Assembly (NCBI GenBank): GCA_021324395.1
Contig: JAJPJG010000050.1
Span: 21,816-85,815, forward strand
Direction: 5' to 3'
From: Spartobacteria bacterium
GTDB taxonomy: Bacteria; Verrucomicrobiota; Verrucomicrobiia; Chthoniobacterales; Chthoniobacteraceae
Length of the DNA: 64,000 nt
Positions 9,008 through 15,873 of this stretch are shown here, in pieces; the stretch's first letter is position 1, and every line of letters starts with the position of its first letter. The position numbers and the translations under genes were made by a program. The notes beneath the pieces were generated by a model. It worked only from the letters and a program-made list of their open reading frames with translations. It had not been told where the DNA came from and did no database searches.

Positions 9008-9889
9008 ATGGCCCTGGAAAAATATCTCGCAGCACGCTCCGCACTCGTCGACAAGGCGCTCAACGGCTATTTGCCGAAGGCGACCACCAAGCCCGCCACC
9101 ATCCACAAGGCGATGCGCTACAGTCTTTTTGCCGGCGGCAAACGGCTGCGCCCGATTCTCTGCCTCGCCGCCGCCGAAGCCTGTGGCGGCGCGGCTTCCG
9201 ATGCGCTGCCGCTCGCGTGCGCAGTCGAGTGCGTGCACACTTACTCGCTCATCCACGACGACCTGCCGTGCATGGATGATGACGACATGCGGCGCGGCCG
9301 GCCCACGTGCCACAAAGTTTTTGGCGAAGGCATCGCGGTGCTCGCGGGCGACGCGCTGCTGACGATCGCATTCGAAATTTTAGGCAAAGCCAAAGGCTCG
9401 AAACGGCACCGGCTTTCCACATTGCTCCACGAACTCGCGAGCGCGTCCGGCAGCCGCTGGCTCATCGCGGGCCAGGTGCTCGACCTCGAAGGCGAGGGGA
9501 AAAAAACCAGCGCAGCCGATTTGAAATTCATCCATCAATCGAAAACCGCGGCACTCCTCACCGCGTCCATCCGTCTCGGCGCGATGAGCGCGAACGCCAA
9601 GGATGGCAAACTGAAAGCGCTCACCGTTTTCGGCCAGTCGCTCGGGTTGGCGTTCCAGGTCATCGACGACATCCTCGACGTCACGCAGACTTCCGCGAAG
9701 CTCGGCAAGAGCGCCGGCAAGGACGTCGCCGCGCAAAAAGCGACTTACCCCGCGGTCTTCGGTCTCGACCGTTCGCGCGCCGAAGCCCAGCGGCTCACCG
9801 CGGCGGCAGTCAACGCCCTGAAGCCATTTGGTAAAAAAGCCGAAATCCTGCTCGCGCTTGCCGATTATCTGCTGAAGCGCGATTACTGA
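9008..9889 (+). CDS. ispA: polyprenyl diphosphate synthase (farnesyl/geranylgeranyl type)
   Basis: A 293-residue all-helical trans-isoprenyl diphosphate synthase that condenses isopentenyl diphosphate with an allylic diphosphate. Landmarks are GGKRLRP (IPP binding), the first Asp-rich motif in HDDLPCMDDDDMRRG (about residues 83-97), GQVLDLEGEG, the conserved K-T of HQSKTAALL, and the second Asp-rich motif FQVIDDILD (about 216-224). Length and motifs fit the IspA group; chain length (C15 or C20) cannot be set by eye. The ATG at 9008 is chosen over a TTG at 8957 because family similarity starts there. Likely co-transcribed with fabF. Confidence 0.92.
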   Translation: MALEKYLAARSALVDKALNGYLPKATTKPATIHKAMRYSLFAGGKRLRPILCLAAAEACGGAASDALPLACAVECVHTYSLIHDDLPCMDDDDMRRGRPTCHKVFGEGIAVLAGDALLTIAFEILGKAKGSKRHRLSTLLHELASASGSRWLIAGQVLDLEGEGKKTSAADLKFIHQSKTAALLTASIRLGAMSANAKDGKLKALTVFGQSLGLAFQVIDDILDVTQTSAKLGKSAGKDVAAQKATYPAVFGLDRSRAEAQRLTAAAVNALKPFGKKAEILLALADYLLKRDY

Positions 9890-9898
9890 AATCCAGCG

Positions 9899-10552
9899 TT
9901 AGCTCTTTCTCCGTTTGCGCCCGAGCGCGCGCAGTTCCTCGATCGACTTCACATTGAGTTTCGCGCGAATCCGCGCCACGGTGTTTTCCACCGAGGAGTT
10001 CGCCATGCCGAGGGTTTCGGCGATCTCGCGCGTGCTCTTTCCCGCAATGACAAGCTCATACACCTGCTGCTCGCGCGCGCTCAGCTTGTCGAGCGGATGC
10101 TCTTTTGACGCAAGCCTGCCTTTGCGAATCTGCGCGCCGAGGATCGCGCTCACGCGGGCGCTGAGGTAAACCCTGCCCGCACGCAGGTCGGTCAAGGCAT
10201 CGATGATCGAGCCGGGGCAATCGTATTTCGAAATATAACCTTGCGCGCCGGCCTTGAGCACGCGCTCGATCACCGCCGGGTCCTCGCAGGCCGAGTAAAT
10301 CAGCGTCCGCGCCGGCGCATGCAGCACGGCGAAGTCGCGCATCAGGCTCACCCCGTGCGCGCCATCCATCGTCGCGTCGAGAATGATCGCGTCCGGCTTC
10401 AGCTCCTCGCAGCGCTGCCGCGCCATCGGTGCATCGTCCGCATAGGCGCAGACGCGGAAAAGGCGGACGCTGTTGACCACTTCCCGTAGTCCGTTGAGCA
10501 GCACAGGCATCAACTCTGCGATTAACACGCGCGTAACGTCATCGTCACTCAT
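9899..10552 (-). CDS. orphan NarL/LuxR-type response regulator
   Basis: A 217-residue protein with an N-terminal receiver domain and a LuxR helix-turn-helix. The phospho-acceptor is probably Asp59 in AIILDATMDG, with the conserved Lys in YISKYD. The usual acidic pair after the first strand (V-D-D) is replaced by I-A-E, so the Mg-binding pocket is altered. The HTH spans about residues 150-210 (LSAREQQVYELVIAGKSTRE, then IAETLGMANSSVENTVARI). The ATG at 10552 is chosen because it precedes the first receiver strand. No kinase gene is adjacent. An 18-bp perfect palindrome and a pair of direct repeats lie 60-120 bp upstream and may control it. Confidence 0.85.
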   Translation of the reverse strand: MSDDDVTRVLIAELMPVLLNGLREVVNSVRLFRVCAYADDAPMARQRCEELKPDAIILDATMDGAHGVSLMRDFAVLHAPARTLIYSACEDPAVIERVLKAGAQGYISKYDCPGSIIDALTDLRAGRVYLSARVSAILGAQIRKGRLASKEHPLDKLSAREQQVYELVIAGKSTREIAETLGMANSSVENTVARIRAKLNVKSIEELRALGRKRRKS

Positions 10553-10612
10553 AACATCCAGGCACGGGAACGCATAACAGCCACGTGGCGCATGTTTTGC
10601 AACCAAAAAAAT

Positions 10613-10630
10613 TGTGACATTTATGTGACA
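10613..10630. promoter_or_regulatory. paired TGTGACA direct repeats upstream of the response regulator
   Basis: TGTGACA occurs at 10613-10619 and again at 10624-10630, eleven bases apart, which puts both copies on the same face of the helix. They lie about 60-78 bp upstream of the response-regulator start on the other strand. The arrangement fits an activator or autoregulatory binding site; no protein can be assigned. Confidence 0.35.
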
Positions 10631-10652
10631 AACGCGCCGGTTTCTCCGACAG

Positions 10653-10670
10653 CACTACAAATTTGTAGTG
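10653..10670. promoter_or_regulatory. 18-bp perfect palindrome, candidate operator
   Basis: CACTACAAATTTGTAGTG is a perfect 18-bp inverted repeat, about 100 bp upstream of the LuxR-type regulator start. A further half-site, GCACTACA, recurs about 60 bp further on, near 10717. A gap-free two-fold site of this length is typical of a dimeric repressor or NarL-type regulator, so autoregulation by the adjacent gene is a reasonable guess. Confidence 0.45.
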
Positions 10671-10794
10671 GTGCGCGCATTTTGTGGTGGTCACCGAGTG
10701 AAAAATAGGTGGTGCAGCACTACAGACGCGTTTTCGCGGTTTTGGTTTCCTTTTCGTGTGCAAACCAATCCGACCCGTAGCGCGACGAACGCGA

Positions 10795-11067
10795 ACTTTC
10801 GCGTTTCGGCCCGCAACTTTCCCGTTTCGGTTCGCAACTTTCCCGTTTCGGTTCGCAACTTTCGCGCGACGGATTCAAGTCTTCGCGGGAAGGATCGGAG
10901 CTTTCAGCCTTCGGCTCGAAACCTTCGCGTGAAGGTTCCAAACTTTCCCGCTTCGGTTCGGAACCTTCCCGCGAAAGTTTGGAACTTTCGCCCGACGGAT
11001 CGAAACTTTCCCGCGAAAGATCGGAACTTTCGCCCGAAAGATTCAATCTTTCGCCAGCCGGACTGTA
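10795..11067. repeat. 13-copy 21-bp tandem repeat (minisatellite)
   Basis: Thirteen consecutive units of exactly 21 bp can be laid out from 10795 to 11067, most starting with ACTTTC and ending in TCGnA or TTCnA. Units 2 and 3 are identical; the others diverge mainly in the middle. Several units are small hairpins (CTTTCCCGCGAAAG, CTTTCGCCCGAAAG, CCTTCGCGTGAAGG), and their two arms change together. As 21 is a multiple of three and the units lack stops, the array is open in frames on both strands and would encode heptapeptide repeats (R-N-F-P-V-S-V on plus, E-S-x-E-P-K/S-R on minus). I see no start signal or protein family supporting translation, so it is called a DNA repeat. Confidence 0.85.
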
Positions 11068-11137
11068 TAAAAAGCGACACTTCCCGCTCTTCCAGCCTGT
11101 CGCAACCCCTCCGCTGCGCAAAAAGAACCAATTCCAT

Positions 11138-11226
11138 TGTAGGGGCCGCTCTCTGCGAAGCAGGTGCCGTCCTCCATCTTTTAAAGGACAGAGGCGGCAC
11201 GTCCTGCGGACAGAGCCGCCTCTACA
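11138..11226. repeat. 89-bp imperfect inverted repeat (MITE/REP-like)
   Basis: The ends TGTAGGGGCCGCTCT and AGAGCCGCCTCTACA are inverted copies of each other with two mismatches, and pairing continues inward through GGTGCCGTCC versus GGCGGCACGTCC around a short AT-rich centre (CTTTTAAAG). The whole unit could fold into one long hairpin. It follows the 21-bp array and precedes the 7-bp repeats. No transposase is nearby; a dispersed non-autonomous element is the best guess. Confidence 0.65.
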
Positions 11227-11249
11227 AAAAACCGCAACCAACCCAAATC

Positions 11250-11284
11250 AGCAATCAACAATCAACAATTAGCAATTAGCAATT
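11250..11284. repeat. five 7-bp tandem repeats in a gene leader
   Basis: Five consecutive heptamers AGCAATC, AACAATC, AACAATT, AGCAATT, AGCAATT fill the stretch ending seven bases before the ATG at 11292. They replace the place where a Shine-Dalgarno sequence would be expected. They may be a slippage-prone leader or an A/T-rich translation enhancer. Confidence 0.65.
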
Positions 11285-11291
11285 CAACACC

Positions 11292-11900
11292 ATGGACTAC
11301 ATTCCTGATTCCTACGAAAACCGCTACAACTGGCTGGTCAACCTCAAGCAGGAGGTCAACGACAACGCCGCCACCCTCAAGCTCGATGCCAATGCGCTCG
11401 CCGCTTTCAACCAAATGGTCGACGCGCTCATCGCCGTTTACAAAGCCGTGATCGACGCGCAGTCCGCGCTCGACCAAGCCACCGGCAACGCGCAGCAGCT
11501 CTTCGCCGCGGAAGTCAAAGACCTGCGCACCTTCATCGACCATGTCAAAGCCATCCCAACGTTCACCGATGGCATGGGCGCGGCGATGCAAATCTTCACC
11601 ACCGACAACACTCCCGCCGAAGCCGACATTAAACCGCACATCAAAGCCACCGCCGAGCGCGGCCGGATCGTCATCACCGGCACCAAGAACTACGCCGAGC
11701 GGGTGAACATCTACATGCGCCGCAAAGGTGCCGCATGGATGCTCATCGGCGTAAAAGTAAAACGCTTCCCGTTCTACGACGAAACCGCGCTGCTAACTCC
11801 CGGCACTCCCGAGGACCGCGAATACATGGCCCGCGGCGTCATCGGCGACGAGGAAATCGGCCACGACAGCGACATCACCGGCTGCACGTTTGGAGGATAG
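11292..11900 (+). CDS. hypothetical protein, helical N half and beta C half
   Basis: A soluble 202-residue protein with no signal peptide. Residues 1-90 look like long amphipathic helices (NRYNWLVNLKQEVNDN, LAAFNQMVDALIAVYKAVID). Residues 110-202 look beta-rich (GRIVITGTKNYAERVNIYMR, then AAWMLIGVKVKRFPFYD). The layout resembles short hypothetical proteins common in Verrucomicrobia and Bacteroidetes that pair a helical bundle with an Ig/fibronectin-like domain, but I cannot name a family. The ATG at 11292 has no Shine-Dalgarno sequence and follows the 7-bp repeats; a strong terminator lies 27 bp after the stop, so it is probably a single-gene transcript. Confidence 0.75.
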   Translation: MDYIPDSYENRYNWLVNLKQEVNDNAATLKLDANALAAFNQMVDALIAVYKAVIDAQSALDQATGNAQQLFAAEVKDLRTFIDHVKAIPTFTDGMGAAMQIFTTDNTPAEADIKPHIKATAERGRIVITGTKNYAERVNIYMRRKGAAWMLIGVKVKRFPFYDETALLTPGTPEDREYMARGVIGDEEIGHDSDITGCTFGG

Positions 11901-11927
11901 GATCGCAAGCTAACACCTATCGAAAGC

Positions 11928-11963
11928 AAAGGCGCGAAGCGGCAAATGCTTCGCGCCTTTTTT
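11928..11963 (+). terminator. strong rho-independent terminator
   Basis: A perfect 13-bp stem, AAAGGCGCGAAGC paired with GCTTCGCGCCTTT around the seven-base loop GGCAAAT, is followed by further T residues. It ends the hypothetical gene stopping at 11900. The 177 bp from here to 12140 shows no gene or clear structure apart from the ribosome binding site of the next gene. Confidence 0.9.
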
Positions 11964-12140
11964 GCAGTCATAGGTCTAGGTGCCAGAGTCAAACCGGGGA
12001 AGTTTCTCATTGAATATGGCAGATGGATGCATATAGTCGCCGCCTCCGATTGGAAGGCAGTCATAGCTGCTGGAAACCATGCGATCACCAGACTTTCAGC
12101 TCCAGGCGATTTATAGCGGCAAGTGCGGCAGGGATTCTCG

Positions 12141-13943
12141 ATGAGGGGAGCAATTGAAACCCTGGAAGAGCGTATTGCACCCGCCGTTTTAATTTCGGCG
12201 GATGGGCACCGCGCACACTACATCGATACGGATGGAGATCACGTGTCGATTTATGTCTCCACAGGACACTTATCCGCGGGGAACTTTACTTTGGCTGGAG
12301 CTGGTGCCGGCAGTCAGTTGCAGGAAATCGATCTCACGGCCAAAGCCTTTAACAAAGCCGACGTTGTCGTGAAGGTGATCAAATCAGCACATGGCGACGG
12401 TTTGGCGAATATCGGTTACATCGATGCCACGGGGATCGATCTTTCATCGGTGGTCGTCAAGGGCGACCTTGGCAGAATAGATGCGGGGAGCGGCGGCGGA
12501 GTTGCCATCAAGAAACTCGACGTTGCTTCAATTGGCCGCCTCGGAACCGACACCCAAGGCGCTACAGCCAGCTTAACCAGCAACATCACAGGCGCCCTCA
12601 ATGCATTGAATGTCGCCGGAGATATTATCGGCGCTTACATCAAGGTTAGTGACGGCAGTAATGGAAAGATTGAATCTGTAAATATTCGGGGATCACTTAT
12701 TGGCGCTTCTGGAACATACAGTGGGGAAATAACCAGTTCAGGACATATAGGCCTCATCTGCATTGGAGGAGATATAGAGGGTGGAACCGGGCAAGATTCC
12801 GGTAGCATCAGTAGCTTTTCAGGTATTCATCGACTACAAATCGGCGGCTCGATAATCGGCTCCTCAGGCTTTGCTAACGCTACTATAAGTTCATTTTTAA
12901 CTGATGCATCTATCGATGTCATCAAAATCGCTGGCGATGTATTGGGTGGGAGTGGTATTGGCTCATCGCAAATCGTTGGCGGCGTAATTGGTCAGCTTAC
13001 GATAGGCGGTTCGGTTATTGGCGGCAGCGGTAATGATACTGCGAAGGTAAGAAGCCTAAGCAGCATCAATACCATCAATATAGTCGGTAGCGTGCAGGGC
13101 GCTTCAGGCGATGACTCTGGTTCGATTGATGGCGGTCACTGCAACAGAATAGATATTGGTGGTTCGCTAATTGGTGGTTCAGGCCAGTATAGTGGCAAAA
13201 TTTGGTGCGGCAATTTACATCATTTAGCGATAGGTCATAATCTTGTCGGAGGAAGCATTGAAGGATCCGCCTCGCTCTATTTTTCCGGAAGCATAGATGC
13301 AGGAGGTCGTATCGACTCCATCCATATCGGTGGTTCGATCATCGGTGGAACTGATTTAAGCAGTGGACAGCTTATTAATTGCGGCAACATCGATGGGCTA
13401 GGCGGCATAGGTCACCTTTCTGTCAAAGGCAGTGTAATTGGAACAAACAGCGGTCACGGTTACGCACCGGTAATAATCAGCGCGAGAGGTCCGGTGTCTG
13501 GACATGGCTGGACGATTGGCAGGATTACTGTGGGTGGACGCGTCGAAAATGTTGAAGTGTTGGCTGGTTATGGAATGGATGTTTATGAGCATTTGCAGCC
13601 AGACAACGCGTCTGCCAGGGTAGGTTTTGTAAATGTCTCGGGAGACTGGATAGCCAGCAATTTAGTGGCAGGTGCGCAGAACAAGAATTATCCAAATTTC
13701 GGGGACTCGGGCGATTCCTACATTAGGGCTGGAACGGGAAACCCTTTAGCTGCGAAGATCGCGAGCGTCATCATCAAAGGTCAGGTCTTTGGAACTCCTG
13801 ATTCAACCAATAGTAGTGACCACTTTGGTTTGGTGGCTGATCGAATCGGCGTCGTCAAGGTAGGTGCTCAAACCTTCCATCCAACCGCAGGCATTCAGGC
13901 AGTTGGCGAAACCGGGGATGTAGCAATCGATCAGCTCATTTAG
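12141..13943 (+). CDS. LE-x-RI-A repeat protein, probable beta-helix surface protein
   Basis: A 600-residue protein starting MRGAIETLEERIAPAV; LEERIAPA (residues 8-15) is the signature also found in the two giant proteins downstream. From about residue 140 it is built of 30-40-residue repeats with the core I-x-x-L-x-I-G-G-S-x-I-G-x-S-G-x-x-S-G-x-I, which suggests a right-handed parallel beta-helix. A surface or exported role is inferred from the repeats, although no normal hydrophobic signal core is present. ATG 12141 is preferred over GTG 12123 because AGGGA sits seven bases upstream of it. Base composition is visibly more AT-rich than its neighbours, suggesting transfer. Confidence 0.75.
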   Translation: MRGAIETLEERIAPAVLISADGHRAHYIDTDGDHVSIYVSTGHLSAGNFTLAGAGAGSQLQEIDLTAKAFNKADVVVKVIKSAHGDGLANIGYIDATGIDLSSVVVKGDLGRIDAGSGGGVAIKKLDVASIGRLGTDTQGATASLTSNITGALNALNVAGDIIGAYIKVSDGSNGKIESVNIRGSLIGASGTYSGEITSSGHIGLICIGGDIEGGTGQDSGSISSFSGIHRLQIGGSIIGSSGFANATISSFLTDASIDVIKIAGDVLGGSGIGSSQIVGGVIGQLTIGGSVIGGSGNDTAKVRSLSSINTINIVGSVQGASGDDSGSIDGGHCNRIDIGGSLIGGSGQYSGKIWCGNLHHLAIGHNLVGGSIEGSASLYFSGSIDAGGRIDSIHIGGSIIGGTDLSSGQLINCGNIDGLGGIGHLSVKGSVIGTNSGHGYAPVIISARGPVSGHGWTIGRITVGGRVENVEVLAGYGMDVYEHLQPDNASARVGFVNVSGDWIASNLVAGAQNKNYPNFGDSGDSYIRAGTGNPLAAKIASVIIKGQVFGTPDSTNSSDHFGLVADRIGVVKVGAQTFHPTAGIQAVGETGDVAIDQLI

Positions 13944-14014
13944 AACCTGGCGATGCTTGGCTTAGCGGGCGCATTTGTTTAGGACGTGCGGATCGGCAGG
14001 TTCATCAAGAGACC

Positions 14015-14053
14015 CGAAGTGCAATTCGTGAAGAATTGCGTAACGAAGTGCAA
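14015..14053. promoter_or_regulatory. palindrome and direct repeats in the PaiB-like gene leader
   Basis: CGAAGTGCAA occurs at 14015-14024 and 14044-14053. Between them GCAATTC and GAATTGC (14021-14027 and 14033-14039) form a 7-bp inverted repeat around GTGAA. The block ends 18 bp before the ATG at 14072, a position suited to repression, and the downstream protein belongs to a family annotated as transcriptional repressors, so autoregulation is possible. Confidence 0.4.
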
Positions 14054-14071
14054 CTTGCTAACGAGGGCGCG

Positions 14072-14707
14072 ATGTATATCCCAACTCCTTTCCGCATCGA
14101 AGATGTGGGCAAGCTCTCTGCGTTTATCCAGCGGCATAGCTTTGCCACTTTGATTACACATGACGGCACTGCGCCGTTTGCGAGTCATCTGCCTGTGCTC
14201 TTTCGTCCGGAGGGCGGGAGTCACGGGACGCTGATTTCGCACATGGCCCGGGCGAATCCGCAGTGGCGGCATTTTGCCGCGGGTGGCGAGGTGCTCGTGG
14301 TTTTCCACGGGCCGCATGGTTATATTTCCCCGGCGTGGTATGAAACCGCGCCTGCGGTGCCGACGTGGAACTATGCGACGGTTCACGCGTATGGCGTCGC
14401 GTCGATTTTTGAGGAACATGAACGCGTGGTGGCGTTGCTGCGGGAGACGGTGGCGACCTACGAAAGTGCGTTTGCGGAGCCATGGCCGGGCGAGCTTCCC
14501 GAGGAGTTTCGCGACAAGCTGATCGCGGGGATCGTGGCCTTTGAAATTCCGATCAGCCGTATCGAAGGGAAGTTCAAGCTGGGGCAGAACCGGCCGGCGG
14601 CGGACTTGGAAGGAGTTTTCAAGGCGCTGGCTCAATCAACGGATGCAGGCAGCCGCGCTCTTGCGCAGTTCATGCGTGAGGAGTGCCGGCTTGAAGCAAA
14701 GGAGTGA
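14072..14707 (+). CDS. PaiB-like FMN-binding protein
   Basis: A 211-residue split-barrel flavoprotein of the PaiB/'negative transcriptional regulator' family. The N terminus MYIPTPFRIEDVGKLSAFI and the segments FATLITHDG, SHLPVLF, GTLISHMARANPQW, GPHGYISPAWYE and VPTWNYATVHAYG are family hallmarks; the last two line the FMN site. The C-terminal IPISRIEGKFKLGQNRP is also typical. In Bacillus subtilis PaiB is linked to repression of sporulation and protease genes, but many members may be oxidoreductases. The ATG at 14072 has GAGGG at a good distance. A palindrome and direct repeats lie just upstream. Confidence 0.9.
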   Translation: MYIPTPFRIEDVGKLSAFIQRHSFATLITHDGTAPFASHLPVLFRPEGGSHGTLISHMARANPQWRHFAAGGEVLVVFHGPHGYISPAWYETAPAVPTWNYATVHAYGVASIFEEHERVVALLRETVATYESAFAEPWPGELPEEFRDKLIAGIVAFEIPISRIEGKFKLGQNRPAADLEGVFKALAQSTDAGSRALAQFMREECRLEAKE

Positions 14708-14733
14708 ACGCTTGGCGCCGAATTTTCCGGCGA

Positions 14734-15873
14734 TTACTGCGCGTCCTCGAGCTCGGTGTGGATTTTGATGAACTGCAGAATGTCGTGGCGCGTGATGATG
14801 CCGGCGAGTTTTTCGCCGTCGAGGACAGCGAGCCGGCCTTGATCGGTGGCGAGCAGGCGGCGCATGGCGCGCGCGGCAGATTCATCGGCGGCAGTGCTCA
14901 ATGCGGCCGCACCGCGTTCCGCGACGAGATCGCCGGCGCTCGTGAAGGGCCATTTTTCGCGCGGCAAATCTTTCAGATGCTCGATCCGCAGCAGTCCGCG
15001 AAAGCTGCCATCGTCGTCGCAAACGGGAAACGCGGTGTGATGATTCGTCAGGAAAATTTCATCCACGACGAGATTCACAGGCATGTGCGACGGAATCGAA
15101 ATCGGGTTCGGCGTCATCACGTCGCGCACGCGGATGCCGGCGAGCACCTCGTGATAGATCGCCTGCATGTAGCCGCTCTCCGCCGCGCTTTTTAAAAAGA
15201 TGCCGATGAGGAAAAGCACGAACGCATTCCATTCGCGGTTAAACAATGCGACGACGCCGAGCAGCATCAGCACCCAACTCATGCCGACGCCGATCCGCGA
15301 CGTGATGAATGTGGCGCGACGCAAATTTCCGCTCCGCGCCCAGAGCAGCGCGCGCAAGACGCGGCCGCCGTCGAGCGGGTAGCCGGGAATCGCGTTGAAG
15401 ATGATGAGCGCGAGATTGACCGATGCGAGCCAGCTAAAGATCAGCGCGGCCGGGCGAATGTGCGCCGCTCCGAAAGCGATCGCGAGCAGTTCATAAATGA
15501 CGACGAGAACCGCGCTGACCGCGGGACCGGCGATGGCGATTTTCAGTTCCGATTTCGGGTCGTCCGGCTCGCGCGATATTTCCGCGATGCCGCCGATGAA
15601 AAGCAGCGTGATGCGCGGAACGGGAATGCCGCAGCGCTGGCTGATGATACTATGCCCGAGCTCGTGCAGAAGAATGCTGGCGAAAAAAAGCAGCGCGGCG
15701 AAAACGCCCATCGCAAGATAAACGGCGTGGCTTTCGTTTGGCAAAACGACGGGAAAAAATTTGCTCGCGAGCGTGTAGGTGACAATCGCCGCGATGACGA
15801 ACCAACTGTAATCGAGATAAAATCGGATGCCGAAAAGCCGCCCGATGAATAACCCGCGGCGTGGCCGGCTCAT
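14734..15873 (-). CDS. M50 family (site-2-type) membrane metalloprotease with CBS pair
   Basis: A 379-residue integral membrane zinc protease. The zinc motif HELGH is at residues 70-74, and the third ligand is in NAIPGYPLDGGR (Asp168); about six hydrophobic segments cover residues 18-225. Two CBS domains follow (about 245-375; VRDVMTPNPISIPSHMPV starts the first), which in this subfamily may bind adenine nucleotides and gate activity. There is no PDZ domain, so it resembles SpoIVFB-type rather than RseP-type proteases. Its ATG overlaps the stop of the TamB-like gene by four bases, so the two are coupled and may share an envelope role. Confidence 0.92.
   Translation of the reverse strand: MSRPRRGLFIGRLFGIRFYLDYSWFVIAAIVTYTLASKFFPVVLPNESHAVYLAMGVFAALLFFASILLHELGHSIISQRCGIPVPRITLLFIGGIAEISREPDDPKSELKIAIAGPAVSAVLVVIYELLAIAFGAAHIRPAALIFSWLASVNLALIIFNAIPGYPLDGGRVLRALLWARSGNLRRATFITSRIGVGMSWVLMLLGVVALFNREWNAFVLFLIGIFLKSAAESGYMQAIYHEVLAGIRVRDVMTPNPISIPSHMPVNLVVDEIFLTNHHTAFPVCDDDGSFRGLLRIEHLKDLPREKWPFTSAGDLVAERGAAALSTAADESAARAMRRLLATDQGRLAVLDGEKLAGIITRHDILQFIKIHTELEDAQ

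Noticed and set aside
7575..9044. Upstream extension of the AddA-like frame (490 codons) on the minus strand
   Set aside because: It is antisense to fabF, which has all catalytic motifs. The openness is due to GC-rich codon bias, and helicase similarity begins at the ATG at 7574.
10795..11067. CRISPR array
   Set aside because: Units are 21 bp head-to-tail with no unique spacers, and no cas genes are present.
10668..11279. Open frames on both strands across the 21-bp repeats (heptapeptide repeats)
   Set aside because: Frames stay open because the period is a multiple of three without stops. There is no ribosome binding site, conserved start or recognisable domain; kept as a DNA repeat.
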